From NCBI GenBank assembly GCA_029553375.1, contig JAKPCH010000010.1, positions 1 through 45,528 on the forward strand: a stretch of 45,528 nt of DNA, written 5' to 3'. Positions 24,894 to 33,440 of the stretch are shown one piece after another. The DNA is from Deltaproteobacteria bacterium (GTDB lineage Bacteria > Desulfobacterota > Syntrophia > Syntrophales > UBA8958). Position numbers and translations under genes: made by a program. Under the pieces are notes generated by a model that saw only the letters and a program-made list of their open reading frames with translations, did no database searches and had not been told where the DNA came from. The first letter of the stretch is position 1, and every line of letters starts with the position of its first letter.

Positions 24894-25545
24894 AAGGGAC
24901 CGTATCGCAGCAGCAACCCATCCCGAGATCGTCCTCTGGAGCCTGTGGGCCGTAAAGGAAGGGGCCTACAAGGCGGCCGTGAAGATGGACCCGGCCGTGC
25001 CCTTCCTACCCCGGCGCTACGAGGCCCGTCCGGAGGGGGAGGGCGAGGGGGCCTTGAAGGGGAGACCCGCCTTGCCGCCTTCCCCGGCGGAGGTCCGCAC
25101 TACGACGGGGGAGGTCGCAACGCCCCTGGGGCCCATGTCCTTCCTGACGGCCGAAAACGGCCTCTGTGTCCACGCCGTCGTCGCGCCCAAGGGATCCCGG
25201 GTGATGGGAGCCGTCTTTACGGGTGTGACCGAGCCCTCCGGGGAAGATCCCTCTCGTCTTCTGAGGAGGTTGGTCCGCGGGGTCTGCGCGTCCGTCCTCG
25301 GTGTGTCATCCGGGGGCGTCGCAGTCTTAAGGAGGCGAAGGGGGAGGGGACTGGGGCCGCCGGAGGTCCTCCTCGACGGCCGCCCTTGTCCCATCGATCT
25401 GAGCCTCAGCCACGACGGCCCTTACGGGGCCTTTGCCCTTCTGATCCTTCCAGGGGTCCCCGGGGTTTCTGAGTCCCCGGAACTCGGGCACGGTTCAGCC
25501 TGTGGGGAACACCTGAACCCCTTTTCTCCTTTATTCTTGACTTGA
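24796..25545 (+). CDS. AcpS-like 4'-phosphopantetheinyl transferase with internal insertion
   Basis: The protein has the AcpS order of motifs: GNDIVDL (Mg-binding Asp), FLARVFTAAERDRI, LWAVKEGAYKA (Glu and Lys), and near the end LSLSHDGPYGAFAL. It should attach phosphopantetheine to the ACP at 23842. At about 249 residues it is twice the length of AcpS; roughly 100 residues are inserted between the KEA and SLSH motifs. The first ATG/GTG/TTG (GTG 24823) would remove the essential Asp at 24817-24819. I therefore start at ATT 24796, which has GGAGG (24785-24789) six bases upstream; this start is inference. It overlaps the PlsC gene by about 98 bp. Confidence 0.78.
   Translation: MFPVIGNDIVDLRGSPVKGGDGRFLARVFTAAERDRIAAATHPEIVLWSLWAVKEGAYKAAVKMDPAVPFLPRRYEARPEGEGEGALKGRPALPPSPAEVRTTTGEVATPLGPMSFLTAENGLCVHAVVAPKGSRVMGAVFTGVTEPSGEDPSRLLRRLVRGVCASVLGVSSGGVAVLRRRRGRGLGPPEVLLDGRPCPIDLSLSHDGPYGAFALLILPGVPGVSESPELGHGSACGEHLNPFSPLFLT
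25492..25535 (+). terminator. Weak possible terminator at the end of the operon
   Basis: GGTTCAG (25492-25498) and CTGAACC (25513-25519) form a 7-bp stem with a 14-nt loop, followed by CCTTTTCTCCTTTATT. It lies inside the last codons of the phosphopantetheinyl transferase gene, just before a promoter. The loop is long, so confidence is low. Confidence 0.35.
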
Positions 25546-25567
25546 AGGGGGTGTTTGGAAATATAAG
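25537..25567 (+). promoter_or_regulatory. Probable promoter of the PAS/GGDEF gene
   Basis: TTGACT (25537-25542) is followed after 18-19 bp by ATATAAG (25561-25567). The -35 box overlaps the stop of the upstream gene. The spacing is a little long; the A/T-rich region 25555-25600 stands out in this GC-rich DNA. Confidence 0.5.
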
Positions 25568-25623
25568 TTAACGACGAAAAGAAAAAAACATTGGTAACAG
25601 GTCTGTTTCCGAAAGTTTGATCC

Positions 25624-28101
25624 ATGACCTCACCGCCCCCTCCTGATCGTGTCGCCGCCGGTCCGGGTGAGGACCTCTACCGGGTCGTCGCCGAGAGGTC
25701 CTTCGCCGGGATCTATGTGGTCCAGGGCGGGGTTTTCGTTTATATCAACCGGAACGCCGCGGCCTATGCCGGTTATCTCCCCGCCGAGATGGTGGGCAGA
25801 CGCGCCGATTCCATCCTCCACCCCGAGGACCGCCCCCGGGCCAAGGAGCTCGCCCGGCAGATGCTGAAGGGGGAGCGAACGTATCCCTACAACTTTCGCA
25901 TCGTCACCAAGGACGGTTCCATACGCTGGATCATGGAGACCGTGACCCCCATCACCTGGGAGGGGAGACAGGCCGTCCTGGGCAACTCCATGGATGTCAC
26001 GGCCCAGCGGGAGGCGGAGATCGTCACGGCCCGGCGGGAAGAGTACCTCCGCGTCCTTTTCGAGAGCTTAACCGACGCCGTGTTTATCATGGAGGGCGAT
26101 CGCTTCATCAGGTGCAACGAAAAGGCCCTGGCCATGTTCGGCTGTCGGCGCGAGCAGATCATCGGCGAGACGCCCTATCGCTTTTCCCCCCCCTTCCAGC
26201 CCGACGGTGTCCCTTCCCGGGACAAGGCCCTCATGTACATCTCCGCCGCCGCGCAGGGCATACCACAGCACTTCCCCTGGCTCCATTGCCGCCTCGACGG
26301 CACCGTCATCGAGACGGAGGTGGGCCTCAACCGCATCACCGTCGGCGGTCAGACCCACGTCATAGCCGTCGTGAGGGACGTAAGCGACCAGATGGCGTCC
26401 CGCAGGGCCCTTCAGGCCAGCGAGGAACGCTTCCGCACCCTTGTGGAACGGACCCCAGATCTCGTCTTCAGCGTCGATTCCCGGGGGAATTTCACCTACG
26501 CCAATCCCCGCTTCGAGAGTCTCTTGGGTTGGTCCCCCGACGATCTCATCGGTCGCGTCTTCACCGTCGTCATCGCCCCGGAGGCGGTGGCCGAGGTCGT
26601 TGATCGCTTCCGCCGGGGCATGAAGGGGGCGGGCATCCCCGCCTACGAGACGGAGGCCCTCCACCGTGACGGCCGGCGTATCCCCGTGGAGTTCCTCGTC
26701 AGCACCCTCTATGACCCGGAGGGGCGTCCCCGGGGCAGGTTCGGCATCGGCCGGGACATCACGGAACGTCGTCTGGCTCAAACGGCCCTCCAGGAGTCGC
26801 GGCGCCTCTTCTCCGAGATCATCGACTTCGCCCCCGACCCCACCTTCGCCGTGGACAGCCACGGGAAGGTCATCGCCTGGAACAAGGCCATGGCGGCCAT
26901 GACGGGGATCGGCGCGGAGGACATCCTCGGCAAGGGGGACTACGAATACGCCCTGCCCTTCTACGGACACCGGCGCCCCATGCTCGTGGACGTCTTCATC
27001 CGGGACCTGGGGGATGAGGCCCTCAAGCAATACGAGGGGGTCAGCCGGGAGGGGGAGGCCATCGTGGCGGAGGTCACCATCGGCGACCCCGAGATGGGGG
27101 ACGAGAGGGTCCTGTGGTTGAAGGCCACCCCCATGAGGGACGCAGAGGGGAACGTCACGGGGGCCATCGAGACCATCAGGGACGTCACCCAGCGCCGGCG
27201 GGAGGCCGAGGCCCTCCGCCGCAGCGAGGAGCGCTGGCGCAGCGTCATCGAGGAGATCGCCGACGGCTACTACGAGATAAACCTGAAGGGGAGGATCACC
27301 TTTCTCAACGACGCGGCGTGCCGGATCCTCGGGGTGGGGCGCGAAGAGGCGGGGGGCCTCGATTTCCCCTCCCGGGTGCCCGCCGATGAGGTGGGCGGTT
27401 TCGTGGCCCTCTTCGAGGAGGTCATGCGCACGGGGCACCCCGTCAGGAGCGTGGAGGTGAGGTATCAACACCCCGACGGGAGGCTCCTTTACCTGGAGGG
27501 ATCCATCAGCCTCGTCACCGACCGGGGAGGGAGGAAGAGGGGGTTCAGGGGTATCCTCAGGGATATCACCCAGCGGCGCCTCCACGAGGAGGAGACACAG
27601 TGGAAGGCCTATCACGACCAGCTCACGGGCCTCCCCAACCGCGTCCTCTTCTACGACCGCATCAATCAGGCCATCGCCCACGCCCGGCGCCACGGTGAGG
27701 GGTTCGCCCTCATGGTCCTGGATCTCGACGATTTCAAGGAAGTTAACGACACCTTCGGTCACAAGACCGGGGACGACCTCCTCGTGGCCGTGGCGGAACG
27801 GATGGTCTCCCGCCTCCGGGAGGGGGACACCATCGCCCGTTTCGGGGGCGACGAGTTTCTCGTCATCATGCCGGGGTTGAGGAACAGGGATGACGCCGCG
27901 GGTCTGGGGGACAAGATCGTCCAGGGCTTCCAAGACCCGTTCCCCGTGGGGCACAGGGAGATCGCCGTCAAGACGAGCGTGGGGATCGCCGTCTACCCCG
28001 ATCACGGGGGGGATTTCCAGAGCCTCTTCCAGAAGGCCGATATGGCCATGTACCACGCCAAGGCCGCCGGCGGTCGTTCCTGGCGCATGGCCCCCTCATG
28101 A
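25624..28101 (+). CDS. Multi-PAS diguanylate cyclase
   Basis: The 825-residue protein has five PAS/PAC modules (about 15-130, 137-260, 262-385, 388-520, 525-650) and a C-terminal GGDEF domain. The active site is intact (RFGGDEF, GGDEF at 741-745), preceded by an RxxD inhibitory site (REGD). It should make cyclic di-GMP in response to a signal bound by PAS domains. No transmembrane helix is visible, so sensing is cytoplasmic. Its first PAS module is clearly related to PAS1 of the LuxR-type protein at 1759-3468 (shared SFAGIYVVQ, ITKDG.IRWIMETV, LGNSMD). The cobD-like gene starts within its stop codon. Confidence 0.92.
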   Translation: MTSPPPPDRVAAGPGEDLYRVVAERSFAGIYVVQGGVFVYINRNAAAYAGYLPAEMVGRRADSILHPEDRPRAKELARQMLKGERTYPYNFRIVTKDGSIRWIMETVTPITWEGRQAVLGNSMDVTAQREAEIVTARREEYLRVLFESLTDAVFIMEGDRFIRCNEKALAMFGCRREQIIGETPYRFSPPFQPDGVPSRDKALMYISAAAQGIPQHFPWLHCRLDGTVIETEVGLNRITVGGQTHVIAVVRDVSDQMASRRALQASEERFRTLVERTPDLVFSVDSRGNFTYANPRFESLLGWSPDDLIGRVFTVVIAPEAVAEVVDRFRRGMKGAGIPAYETEALHRDGRRIPVEFLVSTLYDPEGRPRGRFGIGRDITERRLAQTALQESRRLFSEIIDFAPDPTFAVDSHGKVIAWNKAMAAMTGIGAEDILGKGDYEYALPFYGHRRPMLVDVFIRDLGDEALKQYEGVSREGEAIVAEVTIGDPEMGDERVLWLKATPMRDAEGNVTGAIETIRDVTQRRREAEALRRSEERWRSVIEEIADGYYEINLKGRITFLNDAACRILGVGREEAGGLDFPSRVPADEVGGFVALFEEVMRTGHPVRSVEVRYQHPDGRLLYLEGSISLVTDRGGRKRGFRGILRDITQRRLHEEETQWKAYHDQLTGLPNRVLFYDRINQAIAHARRHGEGFALMVLDLDDFKEVNDTFGHKTGDDLLVAVAERMVSRLREGDTIARFGGDEFLVIMPGLRNRDDAAGLGDKIVQGFQDPFPVGHREIAVKTSVGIAVYPDHGGDFQSLFQKADMAMYHAKAAGGRSWRMAPS

Positions 28102-29213
28102 AGGCGACCCGGCACGGGGGCGACATCATCCGCCTCGCCCGGGAGGCGGGCCTGCCGCCGGACGCCCTGGTCGATTTCTCGGCCAACATCAACCCCCTCG
28201 GGCCGCCTCCCCGTGTCTGGAGTGTCATCGTTGAGACGGCCCCCCGGATCGTCCACTACCCGGAGGCACGGGCGGAGACCCTCACGGAGGCCCTCGCGGC
28301 CCGCCACGGCCTCACGGCCGCCCAGATAGTGGCGGGGAACGGGTCTTCGGAGCTCCTCTACGCCCTCCCCCGCCTGACGGGGAAGGCCAGGGCCCTGATA
28401 CCCGTCCCTTCCTACGGGGACTACAGCCACGCCGCCCGCCTGGGGGGTCTCGAGGTCGAGACATTCCTCATGGAAGAAGGGGAGGGCTTTCGCCTCTGTC
28501 TGCCCGCCCTGGAGAAACGCCTCAGGGGCGACGAGGCGGTTTTCCTCGGCCGGCCCAACAACCCCACGGGGGACCTGCCCGACGCCTCTGCTCTGAGGGC
28601 CCTTGCCCGCCGCCACCCGCGGACCTTCTTCATCGTCGACGAGGCCTTTATCGATTTCGTCCCCGGCGCCGAGGGCATGATTCGGGACCGGCCAAAAAAT
28701 GTCGTGGTCCTGTGTTCCCTGACGAAGTTCTACGCCCTGCCGGGCCTGCGTCTCGGTTTCGCCGTGGGAGACGAAGAGATCATCTCGGCCCTTCGCTCCT
28801 GTCTCCCCCCCTGGTCGGTGAACTGTCTCGCCCAGGCCGTCGGGATGGCCGTCCTCGGCGCCCGGGACTACGAGGAGGAGACGAGGAGGTACGTGGAAGA
28901 GCAGAGAGAAGACCTCAGGAGGGCCCTGTCCTGCCTGCCGGGATTCCACGTCTACCCGGCAACGGCCAATTACCTCCTCGTGCGTCTCGAAGGGAAAGAC
29001 ACGGACGCCCGGCGGCTGAGGACGGAACTTCTGAAGCATGGGATCGCCGTCCGTCTGTGCGACGACTTCCTGGGTTTGGACGGGCGTTACTTCCGGGTGG
29101 CCGTCAGGACCGGTGAGGAAAACGCCAGGCTCCTTGCGGCCCTCCGCCGTGCCTTGGGTATCCCCCGGGATGGCGGGGGGGACGGTCAGCTCAGAAGGGC
29201 ACCCCCAGGGTGA
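28098..29213 (+). CDS. cobD: Threonine-phosphate decarboxylase / histidinol-phosphate aminotransferase-like PLP enzyme
   Basis: The 371-residue fold type I PLP protein begins HGGDIIRLAREAG and contains DFSANINPLG, the typical N-terminus of CobD (L-threonine-O-3-phosphate decarboxylase). NNPTG, VDEAFIDF and SLTKFYALPGLRLGF (PLP Lys) follow. CobD makes (R)-1-amino-2-propanol phosphate for the cobamide lower-loop linker. HisC is the main alternative, but the DFSANINP block favours CobD. No other cobamide genes are adjacent. Its start overlaps the diguanylate cyclase stop (ATGA). Its last 23 bp overlap the convergent gene at 29191. Confidence 0.85.
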   Translation: MKATRHGGDIIRLAREAGLPPDALVDFSANINPLGPPPRVWSVIVETAPRIVHYPEARAETLTEALAARHGLTAAQIVAGNGSSELLYALPRLTGKARALIPVPSYGDYSHAARLGGLEVETFLMEEGEGFRLCLPALEKRLRGDEAVFLGRPNNPTGDLPDASALRALARRHPRTFFIVDEAFIDFVPGAEGMIRDRPKNVVVLCSLTKFYALPGLRLGFAVGDEEIISALRSCLPPWSVNCLAQAVGMAVLGARDYEEETRRYVEEQREDLRRALSCLPGFHVYPATANYLLVRLEGKDTDARRLRTELLKHGIAVRLCDDFLGLDGRYFRVAVRTGEENARLLAALRRALGIPRDGGGDGQLRRAPPG

Positions 29214-29664
29214 GACGGGGCTTGAAGACCTCGCCGAGGCCCCGCAGCCGGTCCTGGATAGACTCTCTTTTCCAGACGTTCTGAAGCGCGCCGAGGCCGT
29301 CTCCCCCCTCGGCGGCAGGCGGTGCCAGTAAACCGTGGCGGGGATCGGCGGTCTGTTCCTGCCGTCCTATGTAGATCCTGATCCCGTGTCCGAAAGGGGT
29401 GACCCCGAAGCCGCCCCCCTCGTCCCGCCCCTGTTGCGTCTCCTCTTCGTAAAGGGAGAAGGGCTTCTTCTTCGAGGGGTCCTCCCCGAGAAATACCGTG
29501 GTGGGGGAAGGAAAGACGGGGAGACGAGGGTCCAGATCCGCCCGGACCTGGAAGGGGGGAGGCGAGAAGAGGGTCTCGGCGGTCTCGCCGCGGGCGATGG
29601 AGGGGGAGAGGGGAGGCAAGAAGAGCGCGATGAGAAAGACCCTCGTCATCAGGAATTTTTTCAT
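29191..29664 (-). CDS. Small exported protein of unknown function
   Basis: I do not recognise this 157-residue protein. It begins MKKFLMTRVFLIALFLPP and has a signal peptide probably cleaved around SIARG-ETAET (about residue 26), so it should be periplasmic or surface. The mature part is Pro/Gly-rich with GVTPFGHGIRIYIG in the middle. It has a plausible promoter and is convergent with cobD. No cysteine is present in the mature part. Confidence 0.65.
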   Translation of the reverse strand: MKKFLMTRVFLIALFLPPLSPSIARGETAETLFSPPPFQVRADLDPRLPVFPSPTTVFLGEDPSKKKPFSLYEEETQQGRDEGGGFGVTPFGHGIRIYIGRQEQTADPRHGLLAPPAAEGGDGLGALQNVWKRESIQDRLRGLGEVFKPRLTLGVPF

Positions 29665-29701
29665 GAGACGTTACCCCGGGGTTTCGTTTTTTCTTCCGGA
29701 A

Positions 29702-29730
29702 CTTTAAGGAGCTGCAGGGGAAGCTGTCAA
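29702..29730 (-). promoter_or_regulatory. Possible promoter of the small exported protein
   Basis: On the minus strand TTGACA (29725-29730) is followed after 17 bp by TTAAAG (29702-29707). The -35 box is perfect, the -10 box weak. A second TTGACA lies within the adjacent hairpin at 29738-29743. Confidence 0.4.
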
Positions 29731-29731
29731 G

Positions 29732-29750
29732 GGCGCCTTGTCAAGGCGCC
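29732..29750. repeat. Perfect 8-bp inverted repeat in a divergent intergenic region
   Basis: GGCGCCTT (29732-29739), GTC, AAGGCGCC (29743-29750) form a compact hairpin 23 bp upstream of the ferredoxin-like gene. Without a T-run in either direction it looks like an operator or 5' mRNA hairpin. Confidence 0.45.
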
Positions 29751-29772
29751 GGGGATAAGGAGACAAGGAAAG

Positions 29773-31071
29773 ATGTCGCACCATCTCGTCAAGACGGGCT
29801 ACGAGGCCTTCGTGGAGCGCCTCAACCGCTTCCCCCAGGGGGCGGTGCCGAACGAGACCTTTTACCGGATCCTTAAGATCCTCTTCAACGAACAGGAGGC
29901 CGCCCGTCTCGCCCTGCTCCCCCTGAGGCCCTTCACGGCGCGGCGGGCGGCGAGGATATGGAAGGTTTCGGAGAAGGAGGCCGAAACCCTCCTCGAGGGC
30001 CTGGCCGAACGGGGCCTCCTCCTCGATCTGGAGAGGGACGGCGTCTCCCGCTATCTCCTGCCCCCGCCCATGATCGGTTTCTTCGAGTTCTCCCTCATGC
30101 GCCTCCGGGGCGATGTGGATCAGAAGGCCCTGAGCGAGCTCCTCCACCAGTACGTCCGCCTGGAGGACGATTTTCTCATGTCCCTGTTCGTAGACGGCCG
30201 GACCCAAGTGGGGCGCGTCTTCGTCCACGAACCGGCCCTGGAGGAAAAGCCGGGGGATCTCTTGATCCTCGATTACGAGCGGGCGACGGCGGTCATCGAG
30301 GGGGCCTCCCACCGGGCCGTCAGTCTCTGTTTCTGCCGCCACAAGGCCCTCCATCTGGGTGAGGCCTGTGGGGCCCCCCTGGAGATCTGCCTGACCTTCA
30401 ACTCCCCCGCCCTGTCCCTCGTCAAGCACCGCCATGCCCGGACCGTGAGCCGGGAGGAGTGCCTCGATCTCTTGCGCCTCGCCTGGGAGAACAAACTCGT
30501 CCAGTTCGGCTCCAACGTCCGGGAGGGGGTGGGCTTCATCTGCAACTGCTGCGGTTGTTGCTGCGAGGCCATGGGGGCGGCCAGGCGTTTCGGCCTTCTG
30601 CGGCCTATCCACACGACCAATTTTCTGCCCGTCATGGACGACAAGAAATGCACGGGCTGCGGCGATTGTGTCCGCGTCTGCCCCGTCGGCGCCGTGGCCC
30701 TCGCGACCGCCCACGACCCCCGCAAGAAGAAGAGGATGAAGGCCCGCCTCGATGAGGATCTCTGCCTCGGCTGCGGCCTGTGCGCCCGGGAGTGCCGCTT
30801 CGGGGCCGTCAAGCTCGTAAACAGACCCCAGCGCGTCATCCCGCCCCTCAACACCGTCCATCAGACGGTCCTCATGGCCGTGGAGCGGGGCAAGCTCCAG
30901 GACCTCCTCTTCGACGATCGCACCCTGACAAGCCACCGGGTCATGGCCGCCGTCCTGGGGGCGATCCTTAGGCTCCCTCCCGTGAAACGGGCCATGGCGA
31001 GCCGGCAGGTCGCCTCGAAATACCTGGAGGCCCTCCTGAGTCACCCCTACGTCGCCCAAAGGACGGCGTAG
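29773..31071 (+). CDS. 4Fe-4S ferredoxin-domain protein with N-terminal helical domain and CNCCGCCC motif
   Basis: The 432-residue protein has three parts. The N-terminal ~100 residues look like a winged-helix region (KVSEKEAETLLEGLAERGLL). A middle part has SLCFCRHKALHLGEACG and LTF, then the cysteine-rich CNCCGCCC (257-264). The C-terminal part carries two [4Fe-4S] sites (Cys293/296/299/303 with following Pro, and 331/334/337/341), enough for two clusters. No membrane segment is seen. A role as redox or electron-transfer protein is likely; partner unknown. Similar proteins are common in Desulfobacterota. The end overlaps the convergent DUF554 gene by 25 bp. Confidence 0.82.
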   Translation: MSHHLVKTGYEAFVERLNRFPQGAVPNETFYRILKILFNEQEAARLALLPLRPFTARRAARIWKVSEKEAETLLEGLAERGLLLDLERDGVSRYLLPPPMIGFFEFSLMRLRGDVDQKALSELLHQYVRLEDDFLMSLFVDGRTQVGRVFVHEPALEEKPGDLLILDYERATAVIEGASHRAVSLCFCRHKALHLGEACGAPLEICLTFNSPALSLVKHRHARTVSREECLDLLRLAWENKLVQFGSNVREGVGFICNCCGCCCEAMGAARRFGLLRPIHTTNFLPVMDDKKCTGCGDCVRVCPVGAVALATAHDPRKKKRMKARLDEDLCLGCGLCARECRFGAVKLVNRPQRVIPPLNTVHQTVLMAVERGKLQDLLFDDRTLTSHRVMAAVLGAILRLPPVKRAMASRQVASKYLEALLSHPYVAQRTA

Positions 31072-31727
31072 ATCACGGCGTAGACCAGGGCGGGGACGAG
31101 GTTGCCGATGGGGATACGGGTCAGGTGGAGGAGGTTGAGGCCGATGCCCATGATGATCAATCCCCCCGTGGCGGTAATGGCCCCCATGACGGCCGGGCCC
31201 TGGAGAAAGGCCAGGTGGGACGCCAGAAGGGTGAGGGCCCCCTGGACGACGAGGACGGTCAGGGCGGAGAAGGCGACGCCGATGCCGAGGGTGGAGGCGA
31301 AGGCCACGGAGGCGACGCCGTCGAGGAGGGATTTCATGTAGAGGGTGGTGGCGTCCCCCGTCGTGCCGTCCTGGATGGAGCCGACAATGACCATGGCCCC
31401 CGTGCAATAGAGGAGGGAGGTGGTGACGAAGGCCTCGACAAAGGTCGACGACGAGGAGCCGGAGCGTTCCTTCAGCCACCGCCCCAGGCCTTCCATGACC
31501 GCCTCGAGACGGAGGGCCTCGCCCGTCACGGCCCCCAGGAGGAGGGCGCCGACGGCGGGGATGGCGTCCCGCCCCGAGAGGGCCATCTGGATCCCGAGGA
31601 AGAGGGTGGAAAGCCCCAGGCACTGCATGAGGATTTCCTTGAACCGTTCCGGTATCCGCCTGCCCGCCGCCAGGCCGATGGCGCTGCCCAGCAGGACGGC
31701 GGCCGTGTTCGCCAGGGTGCCTTTCAT
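31047..31727 (-). CDS. DUF554 family membrane protein
   Basis: The 226-residue hydrophobic protein has about six to seven membrane helices and the DUF554 pattern: GTLANTAAVLLGSAIGL at the N-terminus, CTGAMVIVGSIQDG in the centre, and GGLIIMGIGLNLL near the end. The family (YqgA/YdfK) has no firmly established function; transport is suspected. No clear ribosome site precedes the ATG. It lies downstream of the groESL terminator. Confidence 0.85.
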   Translation of the reverse strand: MKGTLANTAAVLLGSAIGLAAGRRIPERFKEILMQCLGLSTLFLGIQMALSGRDAIPAVGALLLGAVTGEALRLEAVMEGLGRWLKERSGSSSSTFVEAFVTTSLLYCTGAMVIVGSIQDGTTGDATTLYMKSLLDGVASVAFASTLGIGVAFSALTVLVVQGALTLLASHLAFLQGPAVMGAITATGGLIIMGIGLNLLHLTRIPIGNLVPALVYAVIYAVLWAT

Positions 31728-31732
31728 CGCTT

Positions 31733-31769
31733 AAACGAAAAGGGCGGCCGGTGCCCTGACCGGCCGCCC
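31733..31769 (-). terminator. Rho-independent terminator of groESL
   Basis: On the minus strand GGGCGGCCGGT (31759-31769), a 6-nt loop and ACCGGCCGCCC (31742-31752) form an 11-bp perfect stem. TTTTCGTTT follows. It starts 15 bp after the groEL stop. Confidence 0.88.
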
Positions 31770-31784
31770 CGTCGTTTAGGTTTC

Positions 31785-33425
31785 TCAATAATCGTAGTCG
31801 TCCATCCCTCCGGGGGGCATGCCTCCCGGCACGGCGGGGGGCGTCTTGGGCTTGGGTTTCTCCGCGACCATCGCCTCCGTCGTGAGGAGGAGGGAGGCCA
31901 CGGAGGTGGCGTTCTGGAGGGCGAGACGGGTCACCTTCGTGGGATCGATGATACCCGCCTTGAACATGTTGGTGTACTCCTCCTTGTCGGCGTCGAAACC
32001 GAAGTCGTCTTTGCCCGCCTTCACCTTTTCCACGACGATGGAGCCCTCATACCCGGCGTTGGCCGCGATCTGGCGCAGGGGCTCCTCCAGGGCCCTCTTG
32101 ACGATGTTGAGGCCGTGCTGCTCGTCGTTGGGGAGCTGGACGCCCTCCAGGGCCTTCAGGGCACGGATGTAGGCGACGCCGCCGCCGGGCACGATGCCCT
32201 CCTCGACGGCCGCCCTCGTGGCGTTCAGGGCGTCCTCCACGCGGGCCTTCTTCTCCTTCATCTCGATCTCCGTCGCCGCGCCCACCTTGATGACCGCCAC
32301 GCCGCCGACCATCTTCGCCAGACGCTCTTGGAGTTTCTCCCGGTCGTAGTCCGACTTGGTGTCCTCGATCTGGGCCCGGATCTGCTTCACCCGCGCGGAG
32401 ATGTCCTCGCTCTTGCCGCCGCCGTCCACCAGGGTGGTGTTGTCCTTGTCGATGATCACCTGCTTGCAGGTCCCCAGGTCGTTGAGGGTCATGTTCTCAA
32501 GCTTGATGCCCACGTCCTCGGAGATCATCTTGCCGCCTGTGAGGATGGCGATGTCCTCCAGCATGGCCTTGCGGCGCTCACCGAAGGCCGGGGCCTTGAC
32601 GGCGGCGCACTTGATGGTGCCCCTGAGCTTGTTGACCACCAGGGTCGCCAGGGCCTCGCCCTCGATGTCCTCGGCGATGATCAAGAGGGGTTTGCCCGTC
32701 CGGGCGACCTGCTCGAGGATGGGCAGGAGGTCCTTCATGGCGCTGATCTTCTTCTCGTGAACGAGGATGTAGGCGTCCTCCAGGCGGACCTCCATCTTGT
32801 CCGGGTTGGTGATGAAATAGGGGGAGATGTAGCCCCGGTCGAACTGCATACCCTCGACGATATCGAGGGTCGTCTCCATGCTCTTGGCCTCCTCGACGGT
32901 GATGACCCCCTCCTTGCCCACCTTGTCCATGGCCTCGGAGATGATCTCGCCGATGCTCGCGTCGTTGTTGGCGGAGATGGTGCCCACCTGGGTGATCTCC
33001 TTCTTGTCCTTGACGGTCTTGGAGATCTTCTTGAGCTCTTCCACTACAAGGGCCACGGCCTTGTCCACCCCTCGCTTGAGGGACATGGGGTTCATGCCCG
33101 CCGCCACGAGCTTCGACCCCTCCTTGTAGATGGCCTGGGCGAGGATGGTGGCCGTGGTGGTGCCGTCACCCGCCAGGTCCGAGGTGCGGGAGGCGACCTC
33201 TTTCACCATCTGGGCGCCCATGTTCTCGAACTTGTTCTCCAGCTCGATCTCCCGGGCGACGGTGACGCCGTCCTTGGTGACGGTGGGGGCGCCCCACTTC
33301 TTCTCGATGACGACGTTGCGGCCCTTGGGGCCCAGGGTCACTTTCACGGCGTTGGCCAGGGTGTCCACGCCGACCATTATCCTTTCCCTACCGGAAATGT
33401 CGTACTTTATCTCTTTGGCTGCCAT
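31785..33425 (-). CDS. groL: Chaperonin GroEL (Hsp60)
   Basis: The 546-residue protein is full length, with MAAKEIKY at the start, [22 protein letters not shown] (ATP site) and the C-terminal Gly-Met tail [14 protein letters not shown]. It forms the 14-mer folding chamber with GroES. The gene follows groES by 15 bp and ends before a strong terminator. The tail is shorter in GGM repeats than in E. coli but otherwise ordinary. Confidence 0.97.
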   Translation of the reverse strand: MAAKEIKYDISGRERIMVGVDTLANAVKVTLGPKGRNVVIEKKWGAPTVTKDGVTVAREIELENKFENMGAQMVKEVASRTSDLAGDGTTTATILAQAIYKEGSKLVAAGMNPMSLKRGVDKAVALVVEELKKISKTVKDKKEITQVGTISANNDASIGEIISEAMDKVGKEGVITVEEAKSMETTLDIVEGMQFDRGYISPYFITNPDKMEVRLEDAYILVHEKKISAMKDLLPILEQVARTGKPLLIIAEDIEGEALATLVVNKLRGTIKCAAVKAPAFGERRKAMLEDIAILTGGKMISEDVGIKLENMTLNDLGTCKQVIIDKDNTTLVDGGGKSEDISARVKQIRAQIEDTKSDYDREKLQERLAKMVGGVAVIKVGAATEIEMKEKKARVEDALNATRAAVEEGIVPGGGVAYIRALKALEGVQLPNDEQHGLNIVKRALEEPLRQIAANAGYEGSIVVEKVKAGKDDFGFDADKEEYTNMFKAGIIDPTKVTRLALQNATSVASLLLTTEAMVAEKPKPKTPPAVPGGMPPGGMDDYDY

Positions 33426-33440
33426 TTTCCGTCCCCTCCT

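Noticed and set aside
17487-25545. Aryl polyene, ladderane or polyunsaturated fatty acid synthase cluster
   Set aside because: The diagnostic genes (ammonia lyase and MMPL exporter, radical SAM and desaturase sets, multidomain PfaA-type synthase) are absent.
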